DNA of 48,045 nucleotides from Gammaproteobacteria bacterium (GCA_029287575.1 JARFQW010000022.1:1-48045); one strand, 5' to 3'. Positions 25,022 to 34,576 are shown, counted from the stretch's first letter. Notes: generated by a model not told the origin, from the letters alone. Made by a program: numbers and translations.

Positions 25022-26427
25022 CCCGGCCTGCCCGTCATGCCAGCGGCGGACTGGCGCTCGAAATACAAACGGGTTTCTCTGGCCGCCACCCCCGACAGCA
25101 GCAGCAGGCCGATCAGATTGGGCAGCGCCATGAGACCGTTCATCAGGTCCGACACGAGCCAGACGAAGTCCAGACTGTAGACCGATCCGGCAAACGCCGC
25201 GGCGATAAACGCCAGCCGGTAGGGCAGGATGGCGCGTTCCCCCAAGAGGTACTCGACGCTGCGGCCGCCATAGTAGGCCCAGCCGAGGATCGTGGAGAAC
25301 GCGAACAGCGCCAGGCATACGGCGACAACGGCTGCGCCGATACCGTTGGGCATCGCAGCGGCAAATGCCGACTGCGTCAGGGCGGCACCGTTCTCGCCGC
25401 TGTTCCACACACCCGTGGCGACGATCGCGACACCGGTAAAGGTGCAGACAACGATGGTATCGATGAAGGTCTGCGTCATGGATACGAGCGCCTGGCGCAC
25501 CGGCTCCTTGGTCTGCGCAGCCGCGGCGGCGATGCCGGCCGATCCCAGGCCTGATTCATTGGAGAATATGCCGCGGGCCACGCCGTAGCGCATGGCCTGG
25601 GCCAGGGTAGCACCAAGAAAGCCGCCGGCCGCGGCGCTGCCCGTGAACGCATCGTGGAAAATCAGGGCGAGGGCCGCGGGTATCCGGTCCGCAAACAGGA
25701 CCAGAACGACGCCCGACGCGACGAGATACAACAGGACCATCATCGGGACGAACACGCCGGTAAAGCGGCCGATGGACCGGATGCCGCCGAGTATGACCGC
25801 GCCCACGCCCAGCGCCACGGCGAGACCGGTGACCCACTCCGGGACGCCGAATGCGACGTGCATGGCGTCGGCCATGGAATTCGACTGCACCATGTTGCCG
25901 ATGCCGAACGCGGCAACCGCGGTAAACAGGGCGAACAACCAGCCGAGGACCGCACCGAGGCGTTTCTGCTTAAGGCCGCGTGACAGGTAATACATGGGCC
26001 CGCCGGCCTGCTCGCCGCGGTGATCGGTAATCCGGTATTTCACGGAGAGAAGTGCTTCACAGTACTTGGTGGCCATACCCACCAGGCCGGTAACCCACAT
26101 CCAGAACAGGGCCCCCGGTCCACCCATCGCGATGGCAGTGGCGACCCCGACAATGTTGCCGGTGCCGACCGTGGCCGCCAGGGCCGTCATCAGGGCCTGG
26201 AAGTGGGAAATGTCGCCCTCGGCGCCTTTCTCGGTGCGAACCACCAGGGCGGTGTAGAGGGCCGGGCCCAGCTGCGTGAACTGGAGGCCGCGCAGCCTTA
26301 TCGTGAGAAAAAAGCCGGTCAGCAAGAGCAGCGGAATCAGGCACCAGGGCCCCCAGACAAAGCCCGCCGCCGCGTCCACGGCCGCAGTGAGCTGGTGCAT
26401 GAATCCGCCGGATTGCTGCTCAGTCAT
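25015..26427 (-). CDS. Sodium:alanine (AGCS-family) amino-acid symporter
   Basis: The 470-residue inner-membrane protein shows AGCS-family landmarks. These are [36 protein letters not shown]-type sequence (read around 26170-26090), [24 protein letters not shown], and [16 protein letters not shown] with the Na+/substrate residues. It would import alanine or glycine with Na+. The start at 26427 overlaps the end of the cytochrome-like lipoprotein gene by 8 bases; MHQL nine codons later is possible. No functional link between the two is evident. Confidence 0.93.
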   Translation of the reverse strand: MTEQQSGGFMHQLTAAVDAAAGFVWGPWCLIPLLLLTGFFLTIRLRGLQFTQLGPALYTALVVRTEKGAEGDISHFQALMTALAATVGTGNIVGVATAIAMGGPGALFWMWVTGLVGMATKYCEALLSVKYRITDHRGEQAGGPMYYLSRGLKQKRLGAVLGWLFALFTAVAAFGIGNMVQSNSMADAMHVAFGVPEWVTGLAVALGVGAVILGGIRSIGRFTGVFVPMMVLLYLVASGVVLVLFADRIPAALALIFHDAFTGSAAAGGFLGATLAQAMRYGVARGIFSNESGLGSAGIAAAAAQTKEPVRQALVSMTQTFIDTIVVCTFTGVAIVATGVWNSGENGAALTQSAFAAAMPNGIGAAVVAVCLALFAFSTILGWAYYGGRSVEYLLGERAILPYRLAFIAAAFAGSVYSLDFVWLVSDLMNGLMALPNLIGLLLLSGVAARETRLYFERQSAAGMTGRPGQ

Positions 26428-26800
26428 TCATCGCGCCGCCATCGATCCAGCGGCGGATGATATCAATCTCCTCTGAGCGAAGCTCGCGGAGCGTTCCGTG
26501 GGGCATATTGATCGAAGGATCGGCCCGCCCTTCGATGAGCACGACAAGCGTGCTGTTGAAACTGTCCCCCGGAATCACGACCGGTCCGAATTTCGTGCCC
26601 TTCAAGAGGCTTGCGTAGCTATCGGACGCAAAACCGCTGACCTCGTAGCCGGCCTGGCCTTTTGCATGGCAGTTGCTGCAGTGCTCGTCGATGACCGGCT
26701 TGACATCCTTCGCAAACGACAGGTCTTGATTCCGTTCGCAGCCAGCGGTGACTGCAAGACTGACCACCAGGCCTGCGGCGATGATGGAGGCGATTCGCAT
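26420..26800 (-). CDS. Cytochrome c-like lipoprotein with one CxxCH heme site
   Basis: The 126-residue protein has a type II signal with lipobox VTAGC at about residue 20, then one heme-binding CSNCH at about residues 41-45 and a likely Met ligand in NMPHGTL. It matches the short c-type cytochrome domain found at the ends of many periplasmic redox proteins. Start ATG 26800 has AGGAG 7 bases upstream; longer in-frame sequence belongs to the nitroreductase region. A TATACT -10-like element lies at 26849-26844. The electron partner is unknown. Confidence 0.87.
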   Translation of the reverse strand: MRIASIIAAGLVVSLAVTAGCERNQDLSFAKDVKPVIDEHCSNCHAKGQAGYEVSGFASDSYASLLKGTKFGPVVIPGDSFNSTLVVLIEGRADPSINMPHGTLRELRSEEIDIIRRWIDGGAMND

Positions 26801-26843
26801 GAGCGCTCTCCTGTTACGGCGACAGACGGCCGCCTGCAAGGAA

Positions 26844-26849
26844 AGTATA
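26844..26849 (-). promoter_or_regulatory. Possible -10 element for the cytochrome-like lipoprotein gene
   Basis: TATACT on the minus strand (five of six consensus bases) lies 44 bases before the ATG at 26800, in the 64-base gap after the nitroreductase gene. No good -35 is seen at the normal distance. Confidence 0.35.
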
Positions 26850-26864
26850 GGCACACCGCGCCGG

Positions 26865-27545
26865 CTAACCGGGCTGGAGGATCTCGGCGATGTCTTCGAG
26901 GGCCTTTCGCTCGATGTCGGGCACCCGGGCTTCGGGATCGGGATAGCCGGCGACGAGCAGGAGAAAGGGCCGCTCGTTCTTCGGACGGCCGAGAATTTCA
27001 TTCAGGAACTTCATCGGGCTGGGCGTGTGAGTCAGTGTCGCCAGGCCTGCTCGATGCAGGGCCGCAATGAGCATACCCGTGGCAATGCCAACGGATTCGT
27101 TCGGGTAATAGTGCTTGATCTTCTTTCCGTCCGGCCCATAGCCCCAGCGCTGCTCGAAAATCGCGATCAGCCAGGGCGCGGTCTCCAGAAACGGCTTATG
27201 GTCGTCCGTACCCAACGGGGCCAGGGCATCCAGCCACTCTTCCGAAGCCCTGTGCTCGTAGAAATGTCGTTCTTCTTCCTCCGCGGCCAGCCTGATTCGC
27301 CGCTTGATGCCGGGATCTCCAATCGCAACGAAGTGCCACGGCTGCATGTTCGCTCCGCTGGGAGCCGTGCCCGCCGCGCGAATGGCATCGGCGATGAGGG
27401 CCGCCGGCACGGCGCGTGCCGAAAAATCCCTGACGGTTCGCCGCCGTTCCAGGTCATCGGCAAACTCGCTGACACGACGGAGCATCTCCTGCGGTGGATA
27501 CTCACGGTACTCGGTAAGCGGTCTGAAGCTATGCGTCCGGTCCAC
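26865..27545 (-). CDS. Nitroreductase-family FMN oxidoreductase
   Basis: The 226-residue protein has the nitroreductase FMN contacts: [14 protein letters not shown] near the N-terminus, [19 protein letters not shown], and [29 protein letters not shown] toward the C-terminus. The start is GTG at 27545, which has a perfect AAGGAGG 5 bases upstream and overlaps the end of the YcgN-like gene by 17 bases. Members reduce nitro compounds, quinones or flavin-linked substrates with NAD(P)H; the natural substrate is not predictable. Some relatives act as iodotyrosine-type dehalogenases. Confidence 0.9.
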   Translation of the reverse strand: MDRTHSFRPLTEYREYPPQEMLRRVSEFADDLERRRTVRDFSARAVPAALIADAIRAAGTAPSGANMQPWHFVAIGDPGIKRRIRLAAEEEERHFYEHRASEEWLDALAPLGTDDHKPFLETAPWLIAIFEQRWGYGPDGKKIKHYYPNESVGIATGMLIAALHRAGLATLTHTPSPMKFLNEILGRPKNERPFLLLVAGYPDPEARVPDIERKALEDIAEILQPG

Positions 27546-27996
27546 GCAGACCTCCTTTGATCCAGTGGATAACGTATTCATGAAGATGCGACGCCGGCAC
27601 GTGCGCTTCGCTGACGACCCGCCCGCCCACCGAAATGCCGGCACGATGTACGGTTTCCGGGTCACCGGAAACCAGCGGGTGCCAGGAGGCCAGGCCCCGG
27701 CCTTCCGCGAGCCGACGGTAGGCGCAGCTTTGCGGCAGCCAGACGAACTCGCTGACCCGCCCGGGATCCAGGACCAGACAGTCGGGCACCTTGTCCTGGC
27801 GGCGAGGGTAGTCGCTGCATTGGCCGGTCCGGGTATCGAGAAGACGACAGGCGACGGCTGTGTAGGCAAGGTGGCCGCTCTCTTCCTCCTCGAGTTTGTG
27901 GAGGCAGCAGCGACCACAGCCGTCACAAAGACCCTCCCATTCCTCGCGGCTCATCTCGGCGAGGGTCTTGCGCTCCCAGTAGGGTTCATCAGGCAC
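27529..27996 (-). CDS. ycgN: YcgN/YkgJ-family CxxCxxCC metal-cluster protein
   Basis: The 155-residue protein aligns by eye with E. coli Ycg[21 protein letters not shown], then the cluster-binding [13 protein letters not shown], then [34 protein letters not shown] and WHPLVSG. The family binds iron-sulfur or zinc through the cysteines; its role is not settled. GTG at 27996 is chosen, overlapping the acyltransferase stop by 8 bases (GTGCCTGA), because it gives the same N-terminal length as YcgN. Confidence 0.92.
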   Translation of the reverse strand: MPDEPYWERKTLAEMSREEWEGLCDGCGRCCLHKLEEEESGHLAYTAVACRLLDTRTGQCSDYPRRQDKVPDCLVLDPGRVSEFVWLPQSCAYRRLAEGRGLASWHPLVSGDPETVHRAGISVGGRVVSEAHVPASHLHEYVIHWIKGGLRGPDA

Positions 27997-28885
27997 GGGC
28001 CTGAATGACCAGGGCGGCGTAGTCAGCGTCCTTCGACGTCCACAGATCGTTGAGCCAGTCCTGGAACCGGGCCCGGAACGCCGGATCGGCCTGGTAGTCC
28101 CCGGCGGCCCAGGCCGGGAGTTCACGGTGCCGCACCCGGACCGATATCTTCTTCATCCTGCCGCAACAGAACTGCCAGAAGTTCAGCGGATCGGGCTGGT
28201 AGGCGAGCGTGACGTCCAGAAGCGTGTCAAGCATGCCGTCCATCGCCGAGACCACGAAGGACACGCCCCCCGCACGGGGCTTGAGCAAATTATCGAAGGG
28301 CGAAGACTGGGCCGCGTGTTTTTCCTTCGTGAACCGCGTGCCCTCGACGAAGTTCATCACCGAGGTGGGAATATCGCGAAATTTTTCGCAGGCAATGCGG
28401 GTCGCCTCGAGATCCTGCCCCTTCGCCTCGGGATGCGCCTTCAGATACTCTCGGCTGTGACGCTGCATGAACGGCATATCCAGGGCCCACCAGGCCTGGC
28501 CGAGAAACGGCACCCAGAACAACTCTTTTTTTATGAAGAATTTGAGAAACGGGATCTTGCGGCGAAACACGTTCTGGAGCACCACGACGTCGACCCAGGA
28601 ACGGTGGTTGGACATCACGAGATAGTGGGACCCATAGTCCAGGCCGTCGGTGCCTTCGATCGACCATTCGAAATCCTGCGTAAGCCGGAAGATAACGGCG
28701 TTGATGTCTACCCACAGCTCAGCGATCTTTGTAAGCACGCCGCTGAGCCACCGGCGCAGCGGGGGGATCGGCAGGACCTTCAGCAAGGCCACCGACAACA
28801 GGGGTATGGCAATGACCACCACGTTCAGCACCATCAGGCCGATGGTGATCACGCCGAGTACAGGACCGCGAAGAAAGGACAGCAT
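27989..28885 (-). CDS. Lysophospholipid/1-acylglycerol-3-phosphate acyltransferase-family protein (YihG-like)
   Basis: The 298-residue protein begins with two hydrophobic segments (about 1-45) and has the LPLAT catalytic NHRSWVD (HX4D) near residue 92. The glycerol-phosphate motif FVEGTRFT follows near residue 180. By family it transfers an acyl chain to lysophosphatidate or a related lipid at the inner membrane. The size and layout resemble E. coli YihG. The start at 28885 has no Shine-Dalgarno. Instead a TACAAT -10 box (28899-28894) ends 8 bases before the ATG, hinting at a nearly leaderless mRNA. Confidence 0.9.
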   Translation of the reverse strand: MLSFLRGPVLGVITIGLMVLNVVVIAIPLLSVALLKVLPIPPLRRWLSGVLTKIAELWVDINAVIFRLTQDFEWSIEGTDGLDYGSHYLVMSNHRSWVDVVVLQNVFRRKIPFLKFFIKKELFWVPFLGQAWWALDMPFMQRHSREYLKAHPEAKGQDLEATRIACEKFRDIPTSVMNFVEGTRFTKEKHAAQSSPFDNLLKPRAGGVSFVVSAMDGMLDTLLDVTLAYQPDPLNFWQFCCGRMKKISVRVRHRELPAWAAGDYQADPAFRARFQDWLNDLWTSKDADYAALVIQARA

Positions 28886-28957
28886 AGGGGGGAATTGTAG
28901 CGGGTTGGGGCGCGGGGAGGTTCCGGCGCCGACGATTCCGGTCCGCGGCGCGAGCCG

Positions 28958-29920
28958 ATGAACCCCCTGGCCGTGTTCCCGGATTTTGCGACGGTCAGCC
29001 GCGGCGATCTGGATATGTCCTCGCTGGAGGCCCTGCCCCTGGATCTGTTGACCTGGCCGGTCACCGCTCCGGAAGACCTGCCGGGGCGGATCGCCGACGC
29101 TCGCATCGTGATCACCAACAAGCTGGTTCTCGACGGCGGCGTCCTTGAGGCTGCCGGGCGGCTGAAACTGGTCTGTCTTGCCGCCACCGGAACCAATAAC
29201 GTGGATCTCGAAACCGCCGCCCGCCGCGGCATCGGGGTCTGCAACATCGAGGGCTATTGCACCTCGTCTGTCACCCAGCATGTCTTCGCCATGCTCTTGA
29301 GCCTGACCCGCAGGCTCGAGGGCTATCAGCGGCTGGTGATCGATGGCGCGTGGCGCGACAGCCCCCAGTTCTGCCTTCTGGACCTGCCGGTGCGCGAACT
29401 GGACGGGCGCACGCTGGGCATCGTCGGCCTCGGCGAACTCGGCAGCGCAGTGGCCCGCGCCGGGGAGGCGTTCGGCATGCACGTGATGGTTGGCCAGCGA
29501 CCGGGCGGCGAAGACAAGCGCCCTGGGCGGATCCCCCTGGATGAACTCCTGGCAAACGCCGACGTGCTCAGTCTGCATTGTCCGCTCACCGCCGAAACCC
29601 GCGGGCTGATAGGCCACCGGGAACTGGGCCTCATGGCGGACGATGCGGTACTCATCAACACGGCCCGCGGCGCGCTCGTGGACTCGGCGGCGCTCGCAGA
29701 CGCGCTTCGCACAGGGCGCCTGGGCGGTGCGGGAGTCGATGTGCTGCCGGAGGAACCGCCGTTCGCCGGCGACCCCCTGCTGGCCCCGGATATACCGAAT
29801 CTCATACTGACGCCTCACATGGCCTGGGCAGCCAGGGAATCCCGTCAGCGGGCGCTGGACGAAATCGCTGCCAACATTCGATCTTTTCTCGACGGGGGGC
29901 GGCGCGGACGCGTCGACTGA
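28958..29920 (+). CDS. D-2-hydroxyacid dehydrogenase (NAD(P)-dependent)
   Basis: The 320-residue enzyme shows the D-isomer-specific dehydrogenase layout. NAD binding is by IVGLGELGSAVA (155-166). Catalytic residues are Arg237 in NTARGALVD, Glu265 or Glu266 in LPEEPP, and His287 in LTPHMAW. It interconverts a 2-hydroxy acid and a 2-keto acid; glycerate/hydroxypyruvate reductase is a common role for this subgroup (CNIEGYCTSSVTQHV resembles HprA). It starts 72 bases from the divergent acyltransferase and ends 2 bases before the photolyase gene, so the two are probably co-transcribed. Confidence 0.92.
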   Translation: MNPLAVFPDFATVSRGDLDMSSLEALPLDLLTWPVTAPEDLPGRIADARIVITNKLVLDGGVLEAAGRLKLVCLAATGTNNVDLETAARRGIGVCNIEGYCTSSVTQHVFAMLLSLTRRLEGYQRLVIDGAWRDSPQFCLLDLPVRELDGRTLGIVGLGELGSAVARAGEAFGMHVMVGQRPGGEDKRPGRIPLDELLANADVLSLHCPLTAETRGLIGHRELGLMADDAVLINTARGALVDSAALADALRTGRLGGAGVDVLPEEPPFAGDPLLAPDIPNLILTPHMAWAARESRQRALDEIAANIRSFLDGGRRGRVD

Positions 29921-29922
29921 GC

Positions 29923-31338
29923 ATGCAGACAACGATTCTCTGGTTTCGGCGCGATCTCCGCCTCACTGACAATCCCGCGCTCGCCGACGCACTGAAGCGC
30001 AGCGGGGCGGTGATCCCCGTGTACGTGCATGCTCCAGGCGACGAAGGCGAATGGGCGCCGGGCGGAGCGCAGCGCTGGTGGCTGCACGAGAGCCTGAACC
30101 GGCTTGAGCGCAGCCTGGCGGAGAAGGGCAGCAAACTGATTATTCGCCAGGGACCGGCGGCGACCGTGATCCCGGCGCTGGCCGCGGAGACCGGCGCAAC
30201 CGCGGTTCTGTGGAACCGGCTTTATGAACCCGCCCTGATTCAACGGGATACGGAGCTGAAGGACGCTCTGCTGGAAGACGGTATCGAGGCGGTCAGTTTC
30301 AATGCCGCGCTGCTTGCCGAACCCTGGGCGCTCCGGACCGGCGCCGGCGGACCCTACCGGGTTTTCACCCCCTACTGGCGGGCATTCGGCAAGACCATCC
30401 GCCCGGCGCCGCCCCTGCCAGCGCCGGCAATCATGCCCCCGCCGGAACGCTGGCCGCCCGGGCTGGGCATTGACGAACTCGGGCTGATGCCCACCCGCGA
30501 CTGGTTCGAGAGCATCGCAGACTGCTGGACGCCGGGCGAGGCCGGCGCCTTGGAGCGTCTGGTCACATTCACGGACGGCCCTGTCGCCAGCTATGGCAGC
30601 GACCGTGACGTCCCCGCGCAGGCCGGCACTTCCCGGCTGTCCCCGCACCTGCACTTCGGCGAGATCTCCCCTCGCCAGGCCTGGCACGCCACGGCGCTGC
30701 GCCAGGATGAGCCCGGTCTCCGGGATCAGGTTGAGCACTTCCACCGTGAGCTGGGCTGGCGGGAGTTTGCGCACCATGTCCTGTTTCACTATCCGGACAC
30801 GCCGACCGAGCCCATGGATGACCGCTTCGCGCGGTTTCCGTGGCGCAAGGATTCCGACGAACTCCTGGGCGCATGGCGGCGCGGCCGCACCGGCTTCCCC
30901 ATTGTGGACGCGGGAATGCGCCAGCTGTGGCAGACGGGCTGGATGCACAACCGGGTTCGGATGATCGTCGCATCGCTTCTGGTCAAGAATCTGCGTATTC
31001 CCTGGCAGAAGGGGGCGGCCTGGTTCTGGGATACGCTGGTGGACGCCGATCTTGCGAGCAACACCATGGGTTGGCAGTGGGCGGCGGGCTGCGGCGCGGA
31101 CGCCGCGCCGTACTTCCGGATATTCAATCCCTTGCGCCAGGCCGAGCGCTTCGACCCCGAGGGCCGCTACGTCAAGACCTGGCTGCCCGAGCTGGGCGGA
31201 CTGGAAGGCAAGGCCCTGCATGCGCCGTGGCAGACCGGCGAGAACGAGCGTTGCGGATACCCCGCGCCGGTTGTGGACCTCAAAACCAGCCGGCAGGAGG
31301 CCCTCGACGCCTTCGGGGCCATCAAGTCCGGGAGCTAG
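29923..31338 (+). CDS. phrB: Class I deoxyribodipyrimidine photolyase
   Basis: The 471-residue enzyme uses light and FAD to split cyclobutane pyrimidine dimers. The N-terminal antenna domain begins with ILWFRRDLRLTDNPAL. The FAD domain has the signature NRVRMIVASLLVKNL and then SNTMGWQWAAGCGADAAP followed by YFRIFNP. These are the CPD class I hallmarks. The start lies 2 bases after the dehydrogenase stop, without a strong ribosome site of its own, suggesting coupled translation. A DASH cryptochrome is less likely because of the CPD-type motif and length. Confidence 0.95.
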   Translation: MQTTILWFRRDLRLTDNPALADALKRSGAVIPVYVHAPGDEGEWAPGGAQRWWLHESLNRLERSLAEKGSKLIIRQGPAATVIPALAAETGATAVLWNRLYEPALIQRDTELKDALLEDGIEAVSFNAALLAEPWALRTGAGGPYRVFTPYWRAFGKTIRPAPPLPAPAIMPPPERWPPGLGIDELGLMPTRDWFESIADCWTPGEAGALERLVTFTDGPVASYGSDRDVPAQAGTSRLSPHLHFGEISPRQAWHATALRQDEPGLRDQVEHFHRELGWREFAHHVLFHYPDTPTEPMDDRFARFPWRKDSDELLGAWRRGRTGFPIVDAGMRQLWQTGWMHNRVRMIVASLLVKNLRIPWQKGAAWFWDTLVDADLASNTMGWQWAAGCGADAAPYFRIFNPLRQAERFDPEGRYVKTWLPELGGLEGKALHAPWQTGENERCGYPAPVVDLKTSRQEALDAFGAIKSGS

Positions 31339-31343
31339 TCCGA

Positions 31344-31799
31344 CTAGCGGCTCTTCAGCGCTGCGTCGAGGGAGAAACGGCCCGAGCCGAAGGCCATGAC
31401 CACCAGCAGGAGCGCGCCCCAGTAGAAATGATCCCTCAGGGCTGCCGGACAGGCGAATTCGAACAAAGAAGGGTAGCTGATCACGGCGACTACATTGACA
31501 ACGAAAAGCCCGAGCGCGGCAGGCCGGGAGAACAGGCCCACAAACAGCAGCGCCGGCAGCAGCAGCTCGCCGGCAGTGCCCGCCGCCGCCGCAAGCCATG
31601 GGGGCAGGATCGGGACGGAATATTCGTCGCGAAACAGAAACAGCGTGCTCTCCCAGTCCCTGACCTTCGTCAACCCGGCCTTGAAGAACTGCCAGCCGAC
31701 AAACAGGCGAATCGCCAGCAGAATCAGCCCCCCTGCCCAGTCGGACAGCCGGCTATCGAACCGGCTAATCGAGGCATGCAGCTCCAGCAGGGGGGGCAT
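31344..31799 (-). CDS. DoxX-family membrane protein, last gene of the bufferin operon
   Basis: The 151-residue protein has four predicted membrane helices (about 24-42, 66-86, 90-108, 122-140) and the DoxX-type stretch LILLAIRLFVGWQFFKAGLTKV. DoxX proteins accompany DUF692/DUF2063 genes in bufferin clusters (called BufD there), where they may help in redox or membrane handling of the product. It starts 13 bases after bufC on the same strand. The precise role is not established. Confidence 0.87.
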   Translation of the reverse strand: MPPLLELHASISRFDSRLSDWAGGLILLAIRLFVGWQFFKAGLTKVRDWESTLFLFRDEYSVPILPPWLAAAAGTAGELLLPALLFVGLFSRPAALGLFVVNVVAVISYPSLFEFACPAALRDHFYWGALLLVVMAFGSGRFSLDAALKSR

Positions 31800-31812
31800 C
31801 AGAGGCGGCGCC

Positions 31813-32583
31813 TCAGGCGCTCGATGGGTCCGCCGGGACGAGGAACGCCCCGCGGCCCAGCCATCGGGACAGCCCGACGGCCGGATCGAACGCCGTCTCG
31901 GCGTCCTGGGCAGTCTCCAGCGCTGTACCCAGGTCAGCACCGGTGCGAATCGCGTCCAGAGCCGCGAATTCACCGCGCGACAGCGGCAGCACCTCCGCCC
32001 GCCAGGCCGGCCTGCAGATCAGCGTGCGGCTCTCGGCGCGGATATTCCCGGGAGTTCGGCCGCCGGGTTGATGGGCCCGCCAGATAGCCTCAACGGCCCA
32101 GGCCGAATACACCAGCGAGCAGGCCGGGTGCAGGCGGAGCCGCAGGGCACCCAACGCCTCGGTGTCCATCGACGCCAGGGCCGGGGCGCTCGCTGCAGGG
32201 GCGTTGTGCGCATAGTGGGCGGTGTGAAGTGCCCATTCCAGGCGCGCGACATCCGGCATGTACGGGTAGTCGGAGAGCGGCTCGAAGGTCTCCAGGTATT
32301 CGGGCAGCCGGTCGCCGAATCGGTTCAGGTCACCGGCGCACAGGGGCACGTCGCGCCCGTACTCCCGGGCCAGACCACGGAAAAACTCCGCCCCGAGAAG
32401 TTGCCTGAGCACCGGATAGGCGTTACCGAGGCTTCGGTCCCAGTTTGCCGATAGGTTGCCGCGATACAGGGCGAAGCGCCGGGCCGCCAGCTCGCCGGAA
32501 CCGGAAAACAGCTCTGCCGGCGCTTCGTCCGACGACAGGAGCGCCGCGGCGAAGCGCGCCTGAAGATCGCGAAGCTCAGGCAC
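31813..32583 (-). CDS. bufC: DUF2063 protein, bufferin maturation partner (BufC-type)
   Basis: The 256-residue protein matches the DUF2063 layout: [13 protein letters not shown] at the N-terminus, then [29 protein letters not shown], the core [20 protein letters not shown], and a Cys/Trp-rich C-terminal winged region ([11 protein letters not shown]). In bufferin and related clusters this protein is the partner that presents the precursor to the DUF692 enzyme. I chose GTG at 32583, overlapping bufB by 8 bases. An ATG at 32607 with AAGGA upstream is nearly as good and would add 8 residues. Confidence 0.88.
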   Translation of the reverse strand: MPELRDLQARFAAALLSSDEAPAELFSGSGELAARRFALYRGNLSANWDRSLGNAYPVLRQLLGAEFFRGLAREYGRDVPLCAGDLNRFGDRLPEYLETFEPLSDYPYMPDVARLEWALHTAHYAHNAPAASAPALASMDTEALGALRLRLHPACSLVYSAWAVEAIWRAHQPGGRTPGNIRAESRTLICRPAWRAEVLPLSRGEFAALDAIRTGADLGTALETAQDAETAFDPAVGLSRWLGRGAFLVPADPSSA

Positions 32584-33445
32584 GGATCGCTTCCGGGTCC
32601 ACGGCATTCGCCCCGTCCTTGTCGGCCTGCCCGGCCACCTTGCGCGCCTTGCGTGCCTCGTCCAGCAGGACGGACAGGGCCGGCAGGTCCGTATCCCACT
32701 CGATCAGGGTCGGCACTCGCCCGAGGCGGGAAACAGCCTCCCCATACAGGGCCCACACCACGTCGGCCACGGGCGCGCCATGGTGATCGATGACCGAATC
32801 CCCGGTAACCAGGTGGCCGGCGAGATGCAGCTCACCGACCGCCTCGGGACGGATCGCGGTCATGGCCTGGCGGGCATCCTCTCGATGATTGCATTCGTTG
32901 ACGTAGAGGTTGTTTATATCCAGCAGGACACCGCAACCCGTGCGCTTTGCAACTTCATCGAGAAACTGCGCCTCGCTCAGCGTATCGGCGGCAAAGCGCA
33001 GATGGGTGGAAACGTTCTCCAGCAGGATTCGGCCAAGAATGTCCTGGGCCCGATCGACACGATGGCAGACCAGGTCCAGAGCCTCGGTGGTCAGGGGCAT
33101 CGGCAGCAGGTCATTGAGATGACGCCCCGGCACCGCGGCCCAGCAGAGATGCTCGGAGATCAGCGCGGGCTCGAAGCGTGCCGCCACGGTGCGGACCTTT
33201 TCCAGATGATCGGCGAAGTGCTCGTCGCTCGCAGAGCCTATGCCCAGACCCACGCCGTGCAGGCTCAGAGGATAGTCATTGCGTAGCGTGTCGAGGACCG
33301 CGAGGTCCCAGCCGCCGTCCCCGAAATAGTTCTCGGTATGGACTTCGATCCAGTCCACGTCCGGTCGCTGGTCGAGGAAGTCGCGGTAGTGTCCCCCACG
33401 CAGTCCGATACCCACGCCCGCGAGGCTGTCTGCAGATCGGTTCAT
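32576..33445 (-). CDS. bufB: DUF692 multinuclear iron oxygenase, bufferin maturation enzyme (BufB-type)
   Basis: The 289-residue protein has the MNIO TIM-barrel metal ligands in order: EVHTENYF (about 35-41), [10 protein letters not shown] (61-70), ISEHLCW (96-102), LLENVST (141-147), [10 protein letters not shown] (174-183), ELHLAGH (205-211) and IEWDTDLP (249-255). MNIO enzymes use two or three irons and oxygen to modify cysteines of peptides; in bufferins they form thiooxazole rings. The precursor gene lies 76 bases upstream and the DUF2063 partner overlaps downstream. The ATG at 33445 has only a weak ribosome site. Confidence 0.93.
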   Translation of the reverse strand: MNRSADSLAGVGIGLRGGHYRDFLDQRPDVDWIEVHTENYFGDGGWDLAVLDTLRNDYPLSLHGVGLGIGSASDEHFADHLEKVRTVAARFEPALISEHLCWAAVPGRHLNDLLPMPLTTEALDLVCHRVDRAQDILGRILLENVSTHLRFAADTLSEAQFLDEVAKRTGCGVLLDINNLYVNECNHREDARQAMTAIRPEAVGELHLAGHLVTGDSVIDHHGAPVADVVWALYGEAVSRLGRVPTLIEWDTDLPALSVLLDEARKARKVAGQADKDGANAVDPEAIRA

Positions 33446-33464
33446 TCAGGAAACCCCGGAGAAA

Positions 33465-33481
33465 GCGTCGCGCGGCGACGC
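33465..33481 (-). terminator. Hairpin between bufA1 and bufB (leaky terminator or stabiliser)
   Basis: GCGTCGC and GCGACGC form a perfect 7-pair stem with a 3-base loop, followed on the minus strand by TTTCTCC. The U-tract is short, so read-through is likely. Its place between a small precursor gene and its modifying enzyme fits higher expression of the precursor. A second, longer GC-rich hairpin precedes it at about 33505-33480. Confidence 0.5.
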
Positions 33482-33521
33482 GGGTGTCGGCCGACAGACC
33501 CGCTCCGCCGCGCGTCAGGGA

Positions 33522-33788
33522 TCACTTCTTGGAGGCGCCCGGCTTCAGGGAACCACCCATTTCTTCACAGGTCCCCTTGTCGACGTACTTCCATTCGTTG
33601 GGATCGTTGTCCACCTTGGCCTGGCCGGCACAGGAGTGGGTTCCGGTGGCATCGGCACAGTCGTTTGCTCCGGCCTTGGCAATGCCGTAACACTTTTCCT
33701 TGCCGTCCTTCGCGGCCATCACGTTGGTCGCGCCAAGAGCCGTCAGGCCAGTCAGGGCGGCGGCGAGAATCAGATTGCGTCTGTTCAT
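33522..33788 (-). CDS. bufA1: Bufferin precursor (DUF2282-type, BufA1)
   Basis: The 88-residue product has a Sec-type signal ([20 protein letters not shown], then TNVMA) and a mature part with exactly four cysteines: C33 in [11 protein letters not shown]44 in NDCADATG, C53 in HSCAGQAKV and C74 in KGTCEEMGG. This is the bufferin 1 pattern, in which MNIO chemistry turns two cysteines into copper-binding thiooxazoles and the other two pair. The exported peptide is thought to protect against excess copper. A strong AAAGGAG precedes the ATG at 33788. The lysine-rich tail is normal for the family. Confidence 0.92.
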   Translation of the reverse strand: MNRRNLILAAALTGLTALGATNVMAAKDGKEKCYGIAKAGANDCADATGTHSCAGQAKVDNDPNEWKYVDKGTCEEMGGSLKPGASKK

Positions 33789-34090
33789 TCGAGGAACTCC
33801 TTTATGGGACGAATACGCCCACCGGCGGGCACGCCGGTGCGGCGGTTGACGGCAGGTCGCCGTCGCGGGGAACTCGGATCCAGCCGTGCCGCGCCCTGGA
33901 ACGTCGCCCCGCCGTCTGCGGGAGCCGGTCGCGGAAATCGCGCGGGCGGGTCCTCGGGAAATGAGTCATCGAATGGGGCCGTGACGCGTCCCGCGGGACG
34001 CCGGATCACAAACGAAGACCCGGGCAGGCCGCGAAATATTTCAGGGCAGGCGCCCGGGCCGCCGGGAAGTGCCGCCCGGCGCCGGGAAAA
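33789..34090. other. Intergenic region upstream of bufA1 (302 bases)
   Basis: This gap between the buf operon and the Nudix gene must hold the buf promoter. It contains a perfect 10-base palindrome GAAATATTTC (34033-34042), GC-rich hairpins around 34060-34090 that may end the Nudix transcript, and no convincing gene. I see no standard -35/-10 pair in front of bufA1, which would fit control by an alternative sigma factor, but this is not shown. Confidence 0.5.
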
Positions 34091-34528
34091 TCAATCGATA
34101 TCGAGGATGTTCGCGGCCCAGTGGATGACCGGTATTAGCCGAGGTGAGCTCAAACCGAGCGCTTCGGCATAGGTGACCCAGCGGAATTCGTTATGTTCAG
34201 GCCGTCCGATCTCCGGGTTCACCGGCAGGAACACCGCCTCTGCGGCCGTCGCCGCCAGATAGTACCTGGCTACCTTGCCCCGGTTGTACGGGCCGGTCTC
34301 CTGGTAGGACTCGCCCCATCGAAACGCGAGGTCGGTCAGCGTCGTCTCCTCTTGCACTTCCCGGATGGCGGCCTCCAGGGGACCTTCCCCGGACTCCACC
34401 ATGCCCTTCGGGAAATCCCAGTGGCGAAAGGCCCTCAGCATCAGGAACAGCCAGCGGTCTCCGTTGTCGCGAACGACGACCACGCCCGAGGAGAGGCGGG
34501 TCGCCGGATTGGAAATGGGCCCGTCCAT
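34091..34528 (-). CDS. Nudix hydrolase (Ap4A-hydrolase-like)
   Basis: The 145-residue protein has a Nudix box GMVESGEGPLEAAIREVQEE with all catalytic glutamates; the usual Gly near the end is Thr (EETTL). FRHWDFPKG before the box and the C-terminal PEHNEFRWVTYAEAL resemble asymmetrical bis(5'-nucleosyl)-tetraphosphatases of the eukaryote/archaea type. It probably cleaves dinucleoside polyphosphates or related nucleotides. It lies 48 bases after ahpD on the same strand, so it may share the peroxide-stress transcript. Confidence 0.88.
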   Translation of the reverse strand: MDGPISNPATRLSSGVVVVRDNGDRWLFLMLRAFRHWDFPKGMVESGEGPLEAAIREVQEETTLTDLAFRWGESYQETGPYNRGKVARYYLAATAAEAVFLPVNPEIGRPEHNEFRWVTYAEALGLSSPRLIPVIHWAANILDID

Positions 34529-34576
34529 GGGCCCGAAGTATATCCATCGGGCGGACTCCGACGCCCGCCCGCGCCG

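Noticed and set aside
27989-29932. 647-codon extended frame for the acyltransferase
   Set aside because: The part upstream of 28885 is antisense to the D-2-hydroxyacid dehydrogenase, which has all its catalytic residues.
33785-34009. 74-codon frame ending with an ATGA overlap on bufA1
   Set aside because: It has a GTG start without ribosome site and a Pro/Arg-rich product with no structure. The overlap with bufA1 is likely chance.
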